Shown here piece after piece: positions 1-15,080 of a DNA stretch of 26,272 nucleotides. The notes below the pieces were generated by a model. It made no database searches. It was not told the DNA's origin and worked only from the letters and a program-made list of their open reading frames with translations. The position numbers were made by a program, and so were the translations under genes. The DNA comes from Hypsibius dujardini (Eukaryota; Tardigrada; Eutardigrada; Parachela; Hypsibiidae). The stretch spans positions 1-26,272 of the forward strand of contig LRSR01000477.1 of NCBI GenBank assembly GCA_001579985.1, in the 5' to 3' direction. The number at the start of each line of letters is the position of its first letter. The first letter of the stretch is position 1.

Positions 1-878
1 TATCAGGGAGGGCATATGCCACAGGGACCTCCTCAGCAGCAGCACTATCCCGCACCGTATCCCGCGGGTGGGCAGGGTTATCAGCCGGCACCGCAGCCGC
101 AGTACGCTCCACAACCGCAATATGCGCCACAGCCGCAGTATCAGCAGCAGTACCAGCCGCAATACACTCCTCAGGTAAGTGGTAAAAAAAATTTCTCAGG
201 GGGAGGTTTTTGTGTGGACCTTTGTCAATTGATTGGTTGAATCAGCTAAATTGCATGCTGTCAAGTGCAATCCACTAATCAACTGCAGCAAACTGATTTG
301 GAATGATTAGTTAGTCTGCAAAATTAGTTTTGTGGATTATATGGCTTATTAGGTGTATTGATCAGTATGAGAGTGATATTTTGCTGGTGTGTGTAAGTTT
401 CGACCTCGATTTTAGTGGGGAATGTTTTCGTTTTTCTTTTTATATGCCACTTGTACGCTTGATTGCTTGATTGGTTGTTTGCTGATGTACTTGACAGGTT
501 TTTTTGCTCTTTCAGACAGTGATTCAGGTCGGGCAGCCCGGAGTCCAGCACACCCACACCACCACGGTCTATGTTGAACGGTAGGACTGTTTGTTAGTTT
601 GGTGGCAGCATCAGCTGAACGTGTGAGATGCTCGTTGGTTTTCTTCGATCAATCCTTATTTGACGATGCGACTGTTTTCTTTTTTGCTCATTCAGGAATG
701 TGAATCATTGCCTTCACTGCCTGATCACCCTGTTCTTTCCGCCCTGGATCTTTGTTTGGCTTTTCCGTAAGTTTTTCTGAGACTTCACCATCAAATGGTC
801 CTTCCTCCGCTCCTGATGAACTAGTAAACAATATCTTAGACACGTTCACTTTTTCTTTTAGTTTGCTTGACCAACTAA
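1..878 (+). CDS. Small Gln/Pro/Tyr-rich protein with hydrophobic C-terminus (5' partial)
   Basis: Four exons join in one frame: 1-174, 516-580, 696-766 and 862-878, with clean GT-AG introns of 341, 115 and 95 bases, giving 108 residues and a TAA stop. The reading frame is open from base 1, so the gene probably starts upstream; the ATG at 16 may be internal. The first exon is low complexity, with QPQYAP repeated about three times. The next exon is Thr/Val-rich (HTHTTTVYV). The last two encode NVNHCLHCLITLFFPPWIFVW followed by a short hydrophobic tail ending LCLTN. This tail could be a single C-terminal membrane segment, or a membrane-hugging Cys/aromatic motif open to lipidation. I do not recognise a named family. 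Small animal proteins with a Pro-rich cytoplasmic part and a terminal hydrophobic hairpin (BRI3-like in architecture only) are the nearest comparison. Function is unknown. The splicing is well supported; the identity is not. Confidence 0.75.
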
Positions 879-2483
879 AGATACCTTCCCGGATTCTTGG
901 ACCATCATGACAGATTCATCAGCCTTTTGTCCATTTACTTTTTGCACACTATACGCAACACAAACCGGAAGGAGATTCGGGTAGCTTGTTATCCCGTTTA
1001 TCGATACAAGCTAGTTATTTTTGTGCTTTCCCTGCAGTTATTGTTTTATTTGCCGCTCGTATTCCTTTTTGTCCCTGATTTTTAAGTCTTTTTATATCTG
1101 GTTCCTGTCATAACCTTATCTTCCCTCATCCGCAAGATTTAAGGCTGTTAATGCTAGTGGTACTAACAACAGTTTTACTTCATTTCGTGGTCTGCCTGGA
1201 TGTTTATCTATATACATGTCTGCCTTTCTGCCTGTGGTCTGTCTGTATGTCTTTCTTGTCTATCGTTCTGTTTGCACCTCTGCCAATGTGTCTGTATGTT
1301 TCTTGAGAGTATATTTCGATGCTACCTCTACCTGCCTGTCTGTCCGTTCGTCTGTCTATCAACTTCACTGTCCGTCTGCTTATGCCCGCTGGCTATCTGA
1401 TGCACAATTCCGATATTGCTTCAGGCGGTCTTAATTAGCTTAATACGATAAGTAGGAGCCGGATAATGCGCGCCTTCCATACTTTTCTTATTAATAAAAA
1501 GACGATCTAATAGGGTGTGAAAAAGATAACAACAATGCTGTGACATGTACAGTGCTCAGAAGACTTCTCCACACTTTCCCAATTCGGCCGGGTTTCTCTA
1601 TGTCCAGAATGTACAAAGCGCCTGTATCCAATACTCATAACCAGATAGAGCGTAATGTACAGTACTGTAAAAAGCCGACCAGAGAGAGCCAACTACGGTA
1701 AAGGTACACTGCAGATGAGTGGTGACGAATGAATGCGATGTACAAACAACAACCGAGGAGAGAGGGAAAAAAGATGAAACCAGAAGACGACGACGACGTA
1801 ATTTCTGTATAAAACACCAACTGCAGGAACTCTCGCGTTAGAAACAAAAAATGAGGGGAACCATCCAGAGACACTTAACGAAAAATGAGGAAGGAAAACG
1901 AATGACAACGGCGAGAAACAATGGACGTGGCCTGTCCGGCGAGGATCAGAACGACGGTCCGATGGGCAACGAATATAACGAGAACGTACAAAGCACATAC
2001 ACAGAGAGAGGGCGAAAACGTAAAAAGAGAAAGGAGGAAAAAGCGCGACCGTGGATGACAAGAGAGCGGAAAAGGATAAAACATCTTTTCTTTTTGAATC
2101 TTTTCTTAGGTGGGGATATATAAAGTGCAGTTGCTCTCTCTCTCGTTCTGTCTGTCGAACCATCCGGATGAAGTTGTATCAAAACACACACCGCCCGCAG
2201 ACACGTCCAAAAACGGCGGCGACAATTCCAGGCAATCCACAGACAAGTGTCTCAGACAGCCCTGCGTTCTCTTCCGTTCCGCAGCGCATGATTCAGAGGA
2301 TAAGATGGGGTAAAATGTACCGTTTAAAGTCTTCCGTTTTGGATTCGGGCGTAACTAACAACTCTGCAGGCAGGCAGACAGGCAGCTGTCTGCGTCCTCC
2401 TTCCAAGTGATAAACTCTGAAACCGGTGATACGGGCCACTTGTCTGTCTCTCTGACTGACTGGGGAGGGGACTAGGGGCTCTC
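879..2483. other. Spacer between two convergent genes
   Basis: Apart from the tetranucleotide tract at 1190-1420, I see no gene here. It should hold the 3' untranslated regions of the plus-strand gene ending at 878 and of the minus-strand receptor ending at 2484. An AATAAA occurs at 1493-1498 on the plus strand, about 615 bases past the first stop, which is rather far. Open frames at 1693-2163 (minus) and 1851-2123 (plus) overlap each other and show only biased composition. Short self-complementary sites such as tgtacagtactgta near 1654 are present. Confidence 0.5.
1190..1420. repeat. Degenerate CTGT/CTGC tetranucleotide tract
   Basis: Imperfect copies of CTGT, CTGC and TCTGT are strewn across this stretch, which lies downstream of the first gene. 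Several reading frames stay open through it only because the repeat lacks stops; they translate to Cys/Leu/Ser/Val-rich nonsense and are not genes. The same repeat type returns in many introns and spacers of the window. Confidence 0.8.
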
Positions 2484-6430
<3,947 letters not shown>

Positions 6431-6832
6431 CTTCCCGGACAATAATACAGCAGACACACCACCGCACACACACACAATCACCACCACGAGAGAAGGGTAA
6501 AAATTGCGATCCGTCCATCAATTTTTCGTGTGCATACGATCGGTTGGGGGAGAAACAAATTATACTGTAACACTGCGGGCCATCCGCTAAACTCGCTTCG
6601 ACCTATGCGGTAATAATTTATTATTTTGTCTGTGCAGACAGACACAGTGAAAGAAAGAAAGACGAAGGTACACTCGTACGCTCCGAGCGAAAAACTAACT
6701 ACAGGCGCTCTTGTATCTCATCGAAAAGAATGAGAAGAGATCATCAATGAAAACACACGAAGGAAGCGTCACATCACAGCTTCTTCTTCTTTTCTTCTAG
6801 GGGTTGACCCACAAACGCAATATCCGGCCTTT

Positions 6833-6854
6833 CACACACACACACACACACACA
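6833..6854. repeat. (CA)11 microsatellite
   Basis: An uninterrupted CA dinucleotide run lies upstream of HR3. It falls inside long open frames on the minus strand, which are artefacts of it. Confidence 0.95.
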
Positions 6855-6995
6855 GTCTCGGCTGATTGAAGAGAAACTCTTCATTATAGTGAGCCGGTTC
6901 GTTTCGCTTCGGTTGTCTCCGGTTTGGAAAGCGCGCCGCGGAGAACCGTGAGCGAGTAAGAGAACTGACCAGCAGATTTGCCGGACCACGCACAC

Positions 6996-7069
6996 TGATT
7001 GGCTGGAAAGGAAGCGCGCCCTTTTTCCATACGCCCCCCCTGTCGCGCTTACATATTTGATTGGCTGGG
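6996..7069 (-). promoter_or_regulatory. Pair of CCAAT boxes upstream of HR3
   Basis: TGATTGGCTGG occurs at 6996-7006 and again at 7058-7068, which on the HR3 strand reads CCAGCCAATCA twice. The spacing is 62 bases, in sequence richer in GC than its surroundings and about 570-640 bases above the HR3 start codon. Duplicated extended CCAAT boxes are typical NF-Y sites in animal promoters, so this is a plausible HR3 promoter or 5' regulatory region. No transcription start can be placed. Confidence 0.45.
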
Positions 7070-7079
7070 TTTCGAACCA

Positions 7080-9240
7080 CTCTCCCTGAAATCCCGAGAC
7101 GCGACCTTGACTGTTGGAGAGGGCGAAAGGCAGGACAGGTTCAAGCCACGCCCTGTTCCTGCAGAGAACTCTTCCGTAAGTGGGAGATTCCCGCGACCAC
7201 TGTCCGGCCCTATTTCCGCGTTCCTGTTGCGGATGGGTGAGAGGGAAGAGGCCGCCAAAACAGGACAGGTCAACGACCAGACAAACAGACACGGAGAGGT
7301 CTGCGTTCAGGCAGGCCGTAGACAGGCACAAAACAAGAAAATAAATAAATTTCATAAATGCACTGTACAAATGCCGGCAGAAAAAAGATGCTGCCGAATA
7401 GACAGGCAGCAAAGAAAAGACGCGGATTTCTTCAGTGGATATCCACAAACTAAACACCAAGCTTGCAACAATTTGGCAGGACCGAGACTTTTTACGGAGG
7501 ACCTGTTCCAGGAAGCCGCACAGGCAACCAGACTAGCAGGCAGATAAGTGATTGACTGGTCAGCCAGTAGGTCAAACCGTAGACAAAACGAAAAAAGGAC
7601 GGGGGAAGAGAAGAGGCCCGGGGAAAGGAAAGCGAAATCAGCAGAAGGGGCGCCCAGCAATTCAGGCAGCCGGCCAGACAATTGAATCTAGGGCGCCGAC
7701 CAACGGACCAAGGCATGACCCACTTTTTGCCCCGGCGCGGTCGCTGCAACTGCCACGGCTCTTACAGCATCGACATCCGAAGAATCACTGCTGACCAGAG
7801 CCGGCCGTTCAGGGGAGAAAGAAATAAGGCTCTGGTCATTTTCACTTTTCGCGCCCAAACGGATATGTGGACCACGCAGCAGTCGTTAAGTCACCACGAG
7901 AAAAAACGAGCAGGGAACCTGTTTCGGCGTCTGCAACAGCCGGACCTTGCATGGTGTGTGTGCTGTTATACTGCAGATGATGAGGAGGAGGGGAAAAACC
8001 AAGCAGAAGAGTCTACAAGACACACCTTTTATTGACGATTAGCCACGACGCGCGCGGGCTTATTTCAATGTCTGTCTGTCTATGATGTCTGTCTGTCGAC
8101 TGTCTGTCTGTCGCTGAACGCGCGCTCTAAAGCCCGCAGCGATGCATGGCGACCCAGTTTAGCGCCAGACCGTGACTGTGAAGAGCAGCAGCAGATGAGC
8201 TGATGATGGTGATAATGATGATGAGGGAAGAAGAAAAAGCAGAAAAGATGAAGAGCTCTGCCGGGAAAGAGATTCAAGTACGACGCAGAGAGATATTTGA
8301 GTCATTCCGCGCTGCTCGCTGGTCAATCAGACAGAGTGGGAGAGAGAGAAGAGACAGACCGACGTCGGCGATTTTTTGCGTGTGTGTGTGTCTACAGTAT
8401 ATGAGATCTTTTGCAGGAGCTGGCAATTGGTCAGCCAGTCAGAACGGAAGACCTACTTTTGTGCGTGATGCTAGTGAAGAGCCCCGAAGTAGCAATGAGA
8501 TTATTTTTCGCATGTATACACTGTAGAAGATATTGAGATTGTGCATATGGTTCTTGACATTGGCATTCACGTTCACGTACTTAGTGTGCGCGCGCGGTTT
8601 TGACCTACATCATTATTCCGCAGTAAAATGAAGTCGCTTAATAAATGCATAAAAGAGATATTAACGCTCTGTGAGAAAGTGCACTCATGCATACCTTCGG
8701 CGAAATAAAATTATAATTAAAATTAAATATCATCCCGATATAATACAGAACTCAAATTGCGTGTAGTCCAAAACTTCTCATTGATTGAACCATCGAGGCA
8801 GCTGAAATTCGAAACAAAAATAGGCAGAAAATAAAAATAAATTATACCAAAAAGAGAAGAAAAATATTTTTATTCAAACGAAAAGAACTGAAATTACCGA
8901 TTGACTCATTTTTATCCAATTTCAGGGAATCAGTGGACTCATTTAAAACATTCCTCGGCATACTGTCATAGACAAAGCACTACTGACCACACCGTGACAC
9001 GACCAAATGATACCCGCGCTTACAGCGATTTGGCCCAAAAACGGTCGTTTATCAAACCGCCACTTTTTTACGCCAGTTCGTTGTGATAGCAGCCGAGCCA
9101 ATGATACAGTAGCAAAGGATCCGCCCCCCAAAAAAAGCATTTCACTGTTCATCCTTCCGTAACCGGATCGAAACCACAACTACAATGGGCGTGTGTAAAA
9201 CGCAGACACACACACACTTCCGGGATCTACATGCATGAGG
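7080..9240. other. Spacer upstream of HR3 without recognisable genes
   Basis: The first kilobase is moderately GC-rich with many cagg/gaca words and scattered CpGs. A CTGT tract lies at 8069-8113, and a GAT/ATG-rich stretch at about 8196-8226. Sequence turns AT-rich from about 8630 to 8900. Open frames of up to 182 codons exist but show no conserved domain, no consistent splice structure and biased composition. HR3 5' untranslated exons could be hidden here and cannot be picked out by eye. Confidence 0.4.
8069..8113. repeat. CTGT tetranucleotide tract
   Basis: Three short blocks of gtctgtctgtc separated by a few bases (atgatg, gactg) form an interrupted microsatellite. Confidence 0.85.
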
Positions 9241-9259
9241 TTGCATCGAAATCGTTCAG

Positions 9260-9275
9260 GTGTGTGTGTGTGTGT

Positions 9276-9313
<38 letters not shown>
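9260..9313. repeat. (GT)n microsatellite, about 54 bases
   Basis: A long GT run has a single interruption (ggtgt near 9277). It is the longest pure dinucleotide run in the window. Confidence 0.97.
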
Positions 9314-9314
<1 letters not shown>

Positions 9315-9682
9315 CGTTCTGTTGCGGTGCGCAGTTAACACACACAACAGATGACTGCAGGTCAACCGTAAATTTGGCCCAAGGGATGACTCACACAAAT
9401 TCATACCCTGTATAACGGTGTAGTCACATTTTTTTGTCAGGCAATTCACAAGACCCAAATGGACAGTTTGTAAGGCCTTCAGTGGAGGCACGTATGGTGG
9501 CAGCGCCATCTGGCGCCCATGACTCAGTGTAGCTCGGCGAGCCAATTGATGCGGGGAAAGTTTACCGAATGGGGTCAAAGCCAACAACTCACCATGCACC
9601 AACATCACGTCATGCAATATGTGATCATGTAAAATTCGCACAATAAATGCGTGTGAATCGAGCAACAACAAAAATGCATTTA

Positions 9683-10153
9683 CAATTGCATTTTTTTAAT
9701 AGACTCAATATTTTTATTTTATTTTCGTTCAGCTTCCTAGAAAATTTCATGAGAAATGCATCCTCTTTCAAAAATTAATTTTACTTGCTCTTGCTCTAAA
9801 ACTAATTCATCAATCAGGACTAAGGAAGTACAAAAATACGTATTTACTGTATAAGAAAAACGCTTTGAAGTAACTATTATTAAACTTAAAAACAAAAACT
9901 ATCTTTAGCCAAAAAACGGCGGTAGTCGCAATTGCACCATTTTTGCTAGCACCACTTTTAATAGAAAATAGTTATTATATTTTCGTACAGTCCCTTTCAA
10001 AGTTTAGAAGAAATTGCATTTTTTTTCCGGGAATTAATTTAATTTCCTTAAATCTGTTTCATCAGCACCATACAAAAAAAATTTGCTCAAGACGAAAAAC
10101 ACTTTCAAGTACAATTTTTTTAACTCAAATAAATATCTTTAGCCAAAAAACGG
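9683..10153. repeat. Diverged tandem duplication, units of roughly 235-260 bases
   Basis: The two halves share anchors in the same order. These are caattgca (9683 and 9929), tttaatag (9695 and 9958), a ttttcgt-cag block (about 9723 and 9979), and the exact 19-mer atctttagccaaaaaacgg (9901 and 10135). Offsets vary from 234 to 263, so indels have accumulated. The sequence is AT-rich and no reading frame is kept. It could be an old satellite-like duplication or two copies of a mobile-element fragment. Confidence 0.7.
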
Positions 10154-10197
10154 TTGTAGCTAATTTCGTACGTTAATACAGTGCAGTTAGCTACAAC
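10153..10197. repeat. Perfect 11-bp inverted repeat
   Basis: gttgtagctaa at 10153-10163 is matched exactly by ttagctacaac at 10187-10197, with a 23-base loop. It sits at the right edge of the tandem duplication and may mark its end. Confidence 0.8.
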
Positions 10198-11049
10198 ATT
10201 GAGACGCATCCAGGCAACGCAGACATCGTATCAATTGGAGATGTCTCCGTCGAGGAAGATCATTTTCATTATTTTTCTCAGATGACACTCTTACCGGCGT
10301 AGTAGTTCGGCATAGTAGAAGCGCAAATTTCCGGCACTATCCTTACCAGGCACTCCATTCAGACACAACACATACAAGGAAGGGAAACTGTAGAGACCGG
10401 TTGCTTACGTCAGAGTTCATTGCCCCCACGCGTAGTGGTCCGCTATTTTAAAATGTGTGTCTGAAAAGGGGTGTCCAGGCTCTCTCTCTGCTTTTGGCAG
10501 GGTAGATTTTTGCCCCCCTCCCTTCCTGACTCTCCGTCGCGTATTTTCCTCGCTTTCCCTTCGCGCGCAACGATGCAAGATTATAAACGTCCGTAAAAAT
10601 CGATGCTCACGCGCGTGAAAGACGACGATCGCGAGAAGGCGCTGAACTCTCCGTGAAGAGGGCAGGTCCACGTTATGAACGTGACTTCCTCTGTTGACAT
10701 TGGCCACGAAGGGGGAAGGGTGGGGCACTCACCAAACACCGGCAAAAACGAAGTAAAATTGACCAGTGGAATTTGTCGCATCTAGCTAGGCGTTGATTGA
10801 TTGATTTGCAGCAAAAGAAATTCGAAATTTTTAACTACCTCTCGCATTCGTGTCTTCCATCTGCATTCTTCTATTATTTTTTGTAATGCGACGTGTACAC
10901 ATTAAGACGCAGAATAAAATTGAATTCTGCAAAAAATGTTTTCATTTGATTTTAACGGACAGGAACCGATTTTGATAGTTTTCATATGAGACTGCAAAGC
11001 TTGATTGAGCGATTGTGTATGCTGTGATTTCACCGCTCAAATTGTGACG

Positions 11050-11068
11050 GATTGATTGATTGATTGAT
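11050..11068. repeat. (GATT)n tract
   Basis: Four to five GATT units are present. Similar short runs occur near 5636, 10793, 13806, 13993, 24880 and 25107, mostly in spacers. Confidence 0.85.
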
Positions 11069-11318
11069 TTGAGGAGTTACGGATCGGACTGGAACGATCA
11101 CTTCGCTGCCCGGGGAAAAAAATGTTGGTGTACCAAGGGGTCAAAAGTGCACATTGATGATCATAATCAGGCAAAGTCTCAGTTACATGGAATTTAACAG
11201 CCATCTTTAGATACAATCTCCCGGCAATTGTTGGCCCTTGTCGTGCAAAAACCCTTCCGACAAGTCAATTAATTTCTCATGATAGTTAAACTATCTTTAT
11301 TGTAAACTGCGTACTTAA

Positions 11319-11345
11319 TTCTTTATTATAAAAAATAATAAAGAA
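11319..11345. repeat. AT-rich hairpin
   Basis: ttctttattat at 11319-11329 pairs perfectly with ataataaagaa at 11335-11345 around a five-base A-rich loop. On both strands it contains AATAAA-like words. In such AT-rich sequence it may be fortuitous. Confidence 0.6.
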
Positions 11346-11556
11346 ACCAATTCGGAGTGAACTTGGCAAAACTTAATTATCAACGTGTAAAACTAAAACT
11401 AAAATAAATAATAAATAAAATAGTTCACTTAGTTGTAAAACTGCATCTCAGATAAGCTGAAAAATATTTACTTTTAACGAAGCATAAATCACTTGCACAT
11501 TTTTTTCAGACATAAAAAGGTGTTTGAAATAATTTAATCTATTTGTAGAATGCATG

Positions 11557-11566
11557 ACCGGAAGTG
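11557..11566 (+). promoter_or_regulatory. ETS-type motif, copy 1
   Basis: The exact 10-mer ACCGGAAGTG is an optimal ETS/GABP-family site. Further exact copies lie at 11946-11955 (reverse) and 15219-15228. No gene start is recognisable next to it. Confidence 0.4.
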
Positions 11567-11930
11567 GCTTGCAGATTTACCGTACAAGAGCTCCGAGCCC
11601 TTTTCACGCGCTGTTCTTAACAGTTCACAGGCCTGGTGGTTGGGTGTTATGCGATTATAAACAAAAACGTGCTTTTTAAATGACACCGAGTCATAAGAAT
11701 CCAGCCACACCGATTATTACCTCCTCGCGCCTCTACAACGAAGGGTTCAGTGACCTCGCCGGCGCGGCGATCGATATATCGTCATCGACCCTTCTTTCTC
11801 TCTGCAATAACTGCAACACACAGACGCTGTCTGGGCGGCCTGACTTGAACGAGTCCAAGTGCATCGGAGGCCGCCACAGATACAGACACACACACGTGCG
11901 GCACTCCTAATATTATTCGTGCGCACGTTT

Positions 11931-11955
11931 GGCTACGCGCACGACCACTTCCGGT
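11931..11955 (-). promoter_or_regulatory. ETS-type motif, copy 2, beside a shared 12-mer
   Basis: CACTTCCGGT at 11946-11955 is the reverse complement of ACCGGAAGTG. Four bases before it lies GGCTACGCGCAC (11931-11942), which recurs exactly at 15164-15175 near copy 3. The patch is CpG-rich against an AT-rich background and resembles a small promoter or a dispersed repeat. Confidence 0.4.
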
Positions 11956-12769
11956 GCAAATTGTGAAAAAATCAAACAAAAAAGAATTCATCAACGATAA
12001 GAAAACAATCTGCAATTCCGGAATGCTCCTTAAATGCCTCAGACTAATAAAAAAAAATTATATTATATTTACAGAGAAAATATTGAAAAAAGTTAAAGAT
12101 AATTAACTTTTTAATTTGAAATAGTTTTTCAATTTTTATAGAACTCATGCAAATTAACGGCAATTTTGTGCGAATTGCTGTCGGGAAAATTGGCCAAATA
12201 CTGCGCGCGCACTTCCTGCACTGCGCACGCACAGGTCGTCTGCCGAGAGTTCAACGACTTCGGAACGACCGCGACGGTTCCATTCCTTTCCATCCATGTT
12301 CGCTCTGTTTCCCTGTTGTTTTTCAGTTTGCTTAACTTTAAATTCCAGGCCCAAAACGACTGTTAATTTTTATTCTGTTTTACATTAAAATGCATTAGAT
12401 TTATTTATTAAGTGTATTTTCTAAAACCTAAAGCGCATAACTTTTTTTCAAATAACAAGCTTTCAAAATTTTGATTTAATAACTTGGAACTGGAAAAATA
12501 ACTTAATTTTGATCTTAGATCCAAACAATTTAAATTTTTTGAATATATGTAAATTGTGAAATAAACAATATTTTTAAGTAACAGGCTTTAAAAACTTTGA
12601 TCTAGAAATTCAAAAGTAAGGAAATATTTTTAATTAAAAAATATTTAAAATAAGCCTACTGCGATGAGACTCTCAGTCACGCCTGAAGAAACCGCGCGGC
12701 CAGACAGTCAAGATCAGTGTCCGCGCGCACGCACGTACGCTGCTCTGCTGTGTGTATGTGTGGTGGAGA

Positions 12770-13339
12770 GGTTAATAACCGGACGAGTGTGAGTCAGTCA
12801 GTCAGGGTCGAGGTTCGAGCCAGACACACGGCAACCGGGCATGAGGACCCAGGCAGAGGAGCTACCGTTTTTCCGGGGTTCCTCTGCGCCTCACTTTCTC
12901 GCGCGCTGTCTGTGTCTGTCTAATGTGGTTCGAGCACAAAAATCAAAACTGCCGCGACAACGCGCACTGTTGCGTTGCAGGGAATATATAAGATTAGACA
13001 GGAAAGATAACCGCCGCCAGGAAGGGAGAGAGGGTGAGACCGCAGATTTTGTTGGCTGACGTTCAAGTTCACTCTCTTTATTTATTTACGAACTCGGTCA
13101 ACGCCACCATCGCGACCATGCCGTGCGCGAGCGCAACCTGGAGAGGGCAGGGACCTCGACAGAAGAGTTCACACACCAGAGCAGTGTGCGAGGGTGTGAC
13201 ACAGGCAGGCAGGCAATCAGACAGAAAGAAAAAGATAGGCAGACAGACAGACAGACAGACAGACAGACAGGCAGCCACAGACAGGGGTCCTTATGCGCGG
13301 TTGCCGTGTGTCTGGCTCACACTCGTCCGGTTATTAACC
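12770..13339. mobile_element. Inverted-repeat-bounded segment (foldback or MITE-like)
   Basis: The right arm 13285-13339 is the reverse complement of the left arm 12770-12850. The outer 24 bases are identical, and the inner part differs at only a couple of positions. The left arm holds a 25-base insertion (about 12794-12818) containing a TCAG triplication. The termini read GGTTAATAACC...GGTTATTAACC, with GAGA directly outside each end, possibly a 4-bp target-site duplication though low in complexity. The interior of about 430 bases has no transposase; it contains a GACA microsatellite and CpG-rich unique sequence. A non-autonomous DNA element is the simplest reading. A local inverted duplication is the alternative. 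Confidence 0.6.
13239..13271. repeat. (GACA)n microsatellite
   Basis: About eight uninterrupted CAGA/GACA units lie just inside the right arm of the inverted-repeat-bounded segment. Confidence 0.95.
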
Positions 13340-13795
13340 GAGAGACATGCTGAGAAACTCGGACAGACTTGGACAGAGTAGATTATCGGCACTGCAGTCA
13401 GTCTTATGAAAAGACAATTAAGATAATTTCTTCTAAAATAAAATTGCTTTAAAACTTTTTGGCCATAATTTTATTGCACCGTAAAAACAAAGTCCAAAAT
13501 TGAATTTAACGGCGTCGTAAAACTCTCTGCAGCTTCTGAACAGCAACTTCGAGAACTAAGCTCAAATGCTTTATGCAAGGTCCGCTGGCACGGTCCCCGT
13601 GTAACAGGGGTGCGCGCGCAAAGTTCAAGGCCCTTTCCCCGCCCCTGGTACACTCTTCAGCACACATTTATTGCCGCGTTCCAGCACGATTTACAAATTT
13701 CAAATAAAAATTTTCACCTGAAAAATTAGGCTAAAATAACAGGTGTTATTACAAAGTAATCATGCGTGCCGAGTAATCCACAAATCTTCCTTGCA

Positions 13796-14040
13796 ATATC
13801 AAAAAATGATTGATTGATCGATTGTGCAACTACGGCGTGGAATGAATCAACGGTCTACTCGTTCAGTTAACAATGCACTCAATCAACTTTTGCAGGCAAT
13901 GAATGAGTGATTAAATAGATAAATGAACAACCGTTTGATTTTTCAGGAGTGAAACATTTTGATTTGCAATAAATGAACAAATGAATCAACGCTTGATTGA
14001 TTGATTGCACTGAATGATGACTGAATGAATGAACGAAGAT
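13796..14040. repeat. GATT and GAAT tetranucleotide-rich stretch
   Basis: Repeated short runs of GATT (about 13806-13825 and 13993-14008) mix with TGAA/ATGA words across 245 bases. This looks like an interrupted compound microsatellite. Confidence 0.65.
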
Positions 14041-14700
14041 GCAACCCGCGATGACGTATGTCTGCGCGCCCAAGAGTTCATTCGCTTGGCTCGCTCGCGC
14101 GGGGCATTGACCCATTCACCACACACACGTGCGTTCCTCCACACACACACAGACTCACACACATTTCCGCATCTCTCTTGCGCTTCCCTCCCTCCCTTTC
14201 TCTCTCTCTCTTTCTCCTGACCCAGTCTCTCTCTCTTTCCACTGAGATCCCGATTTTGAAGTGCAACGTAGAACTGCATCGCCCGGTGTCCGGCTGCTGT
14301 TCCTTCTTCCGCCAATTTAAAACGAACGGTGAAAAATCGTTAAGCCGGCCGAGAGAGAGCGCGGGAGAGGAGAGAGCAGTGCACCCTGTGTGTGTCTTCG
14401 TCCTCTTTTCCCAACTGTGTGTCACTGTCCCTGCGTGTCCTTCGTGTTTTAGGCCACGCCCTCTCCGTGAGAAACCCCCATATGCGTAATTTTGACTATA
14501 GAACGCGGACGACAAGGTCATTGACTCGACGACGCAGCGCTCCTCCTGTTCTCGACTGTTCCCTTTCTCCCGCTGTAATAATTCTTCTTCCGCCTCTCTC
14601 GAACCGGTTCCACAGCACACTCGCGTCAATTTATTTTGGGAAACCTGGCTTCTCTCTCTCTCTCTCTCTCTCCGAGGAGGATGTGTTGGACTGTCGTGTT
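14041..14700. repeat. CA- and CT-rich low-complexity region
   Basis: CACA runs at about 14120-14165 are followed by pyrimidine (CT) tracts at about 14181-14245, with a further pure CT run at about 14652-14672. Long open frames on both strands cross this stretch, but their residues follow the repeat (Ser/Leu on one strand, Arg/Glu on the other). CT/GA tracts can bind GAGA-type factors in animals; no specific role is shown. Confidence 0.7.
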
Positions 14701-15080
14701 TTGATTTTTTTTTTTAATTAATTATGTGATGTCGCCAATTACACAAAATGGGGAACACAAGTCAACACAGCAGTGAGAAACTATTTCCGGGCACAAAAAG
14801 TTGTTCATTTTAGTGGGCGCTACAGATTACATCGAAACTATCATATTAAATGGAATATTCTGTCTGAGTTTTGAAACATTTCGCCTATTAAAAATATTAT
14901 AATACTAGTATTAATTAACGAAAATCGTATATGGGGGTAATATAATACATAAAAGCAAATTATATATATATAAATAAAAGTAAACTATATATATGTAATC
15001 GGAAATTATGGTAATATATTTAAGCGCGGATGAGTAAAAATTGTTTCAAAAAGAAATGAAAATAATTCAAGGCTAAATTC
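14701..15080. other. AT-rich spacer with short TATA repeats
   Basis: Runs such as tatatatata (about 14963) and ctatatatatg (about 14986) occur in otherwise unremarkable AT-rich sequence. No coding signal is present. Confidence 0.5.

Larger units (their letters stand above)
10198..12769. other. Spacer, alternating CpG-rich and AT-rich patches, no gene supported
   Basis: CpG-rich patches at about 10420-10720 and 11690-11960 alternate with AT-rich stretches at about 10800-11060, 11270-11550 and 12030-12130. Another CpG-rich spot lies at about 12190-12280, followed by strongly AT-rich sequence to 12660. A GATT run lies at 11050-11068. Open frames up to about 100 codons are composition artefacts. 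Confidence 0.4.

Noticed and set aside
6774-7460. 228-codon open frame on the minus strand upstream of HR3
   Set aside because: It crosses a CA microsatellite and overlaps a 182-codon frame on the other strand (6999-7547). No domain, no codon bias and no consistent splice context; likely chance in stop-poor GC-rich sequence.
12811-12820. ggttcgagc resembling a tRNA T-loop
   Set aside because: No acceptor stem, D-arm or anticodon arm can be built around it; it lies in the 25-base insertion of the inverted-repeat arm.
13239-13271. Regular repeats that might suggest a CRISPR array
   Set aside because: They are four-base units without spacers, a microsatellite in eukaryotic DNA.
14078-14629. 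183-codon minus-strand and 143-codon plus-strand frames
   Set aside because: Both owe their length to CT and CA tracts that lack stop codons; residues are Arg/Glu/Lys-rich on one strand and Ser/Leu-rich on the other, with no domain.
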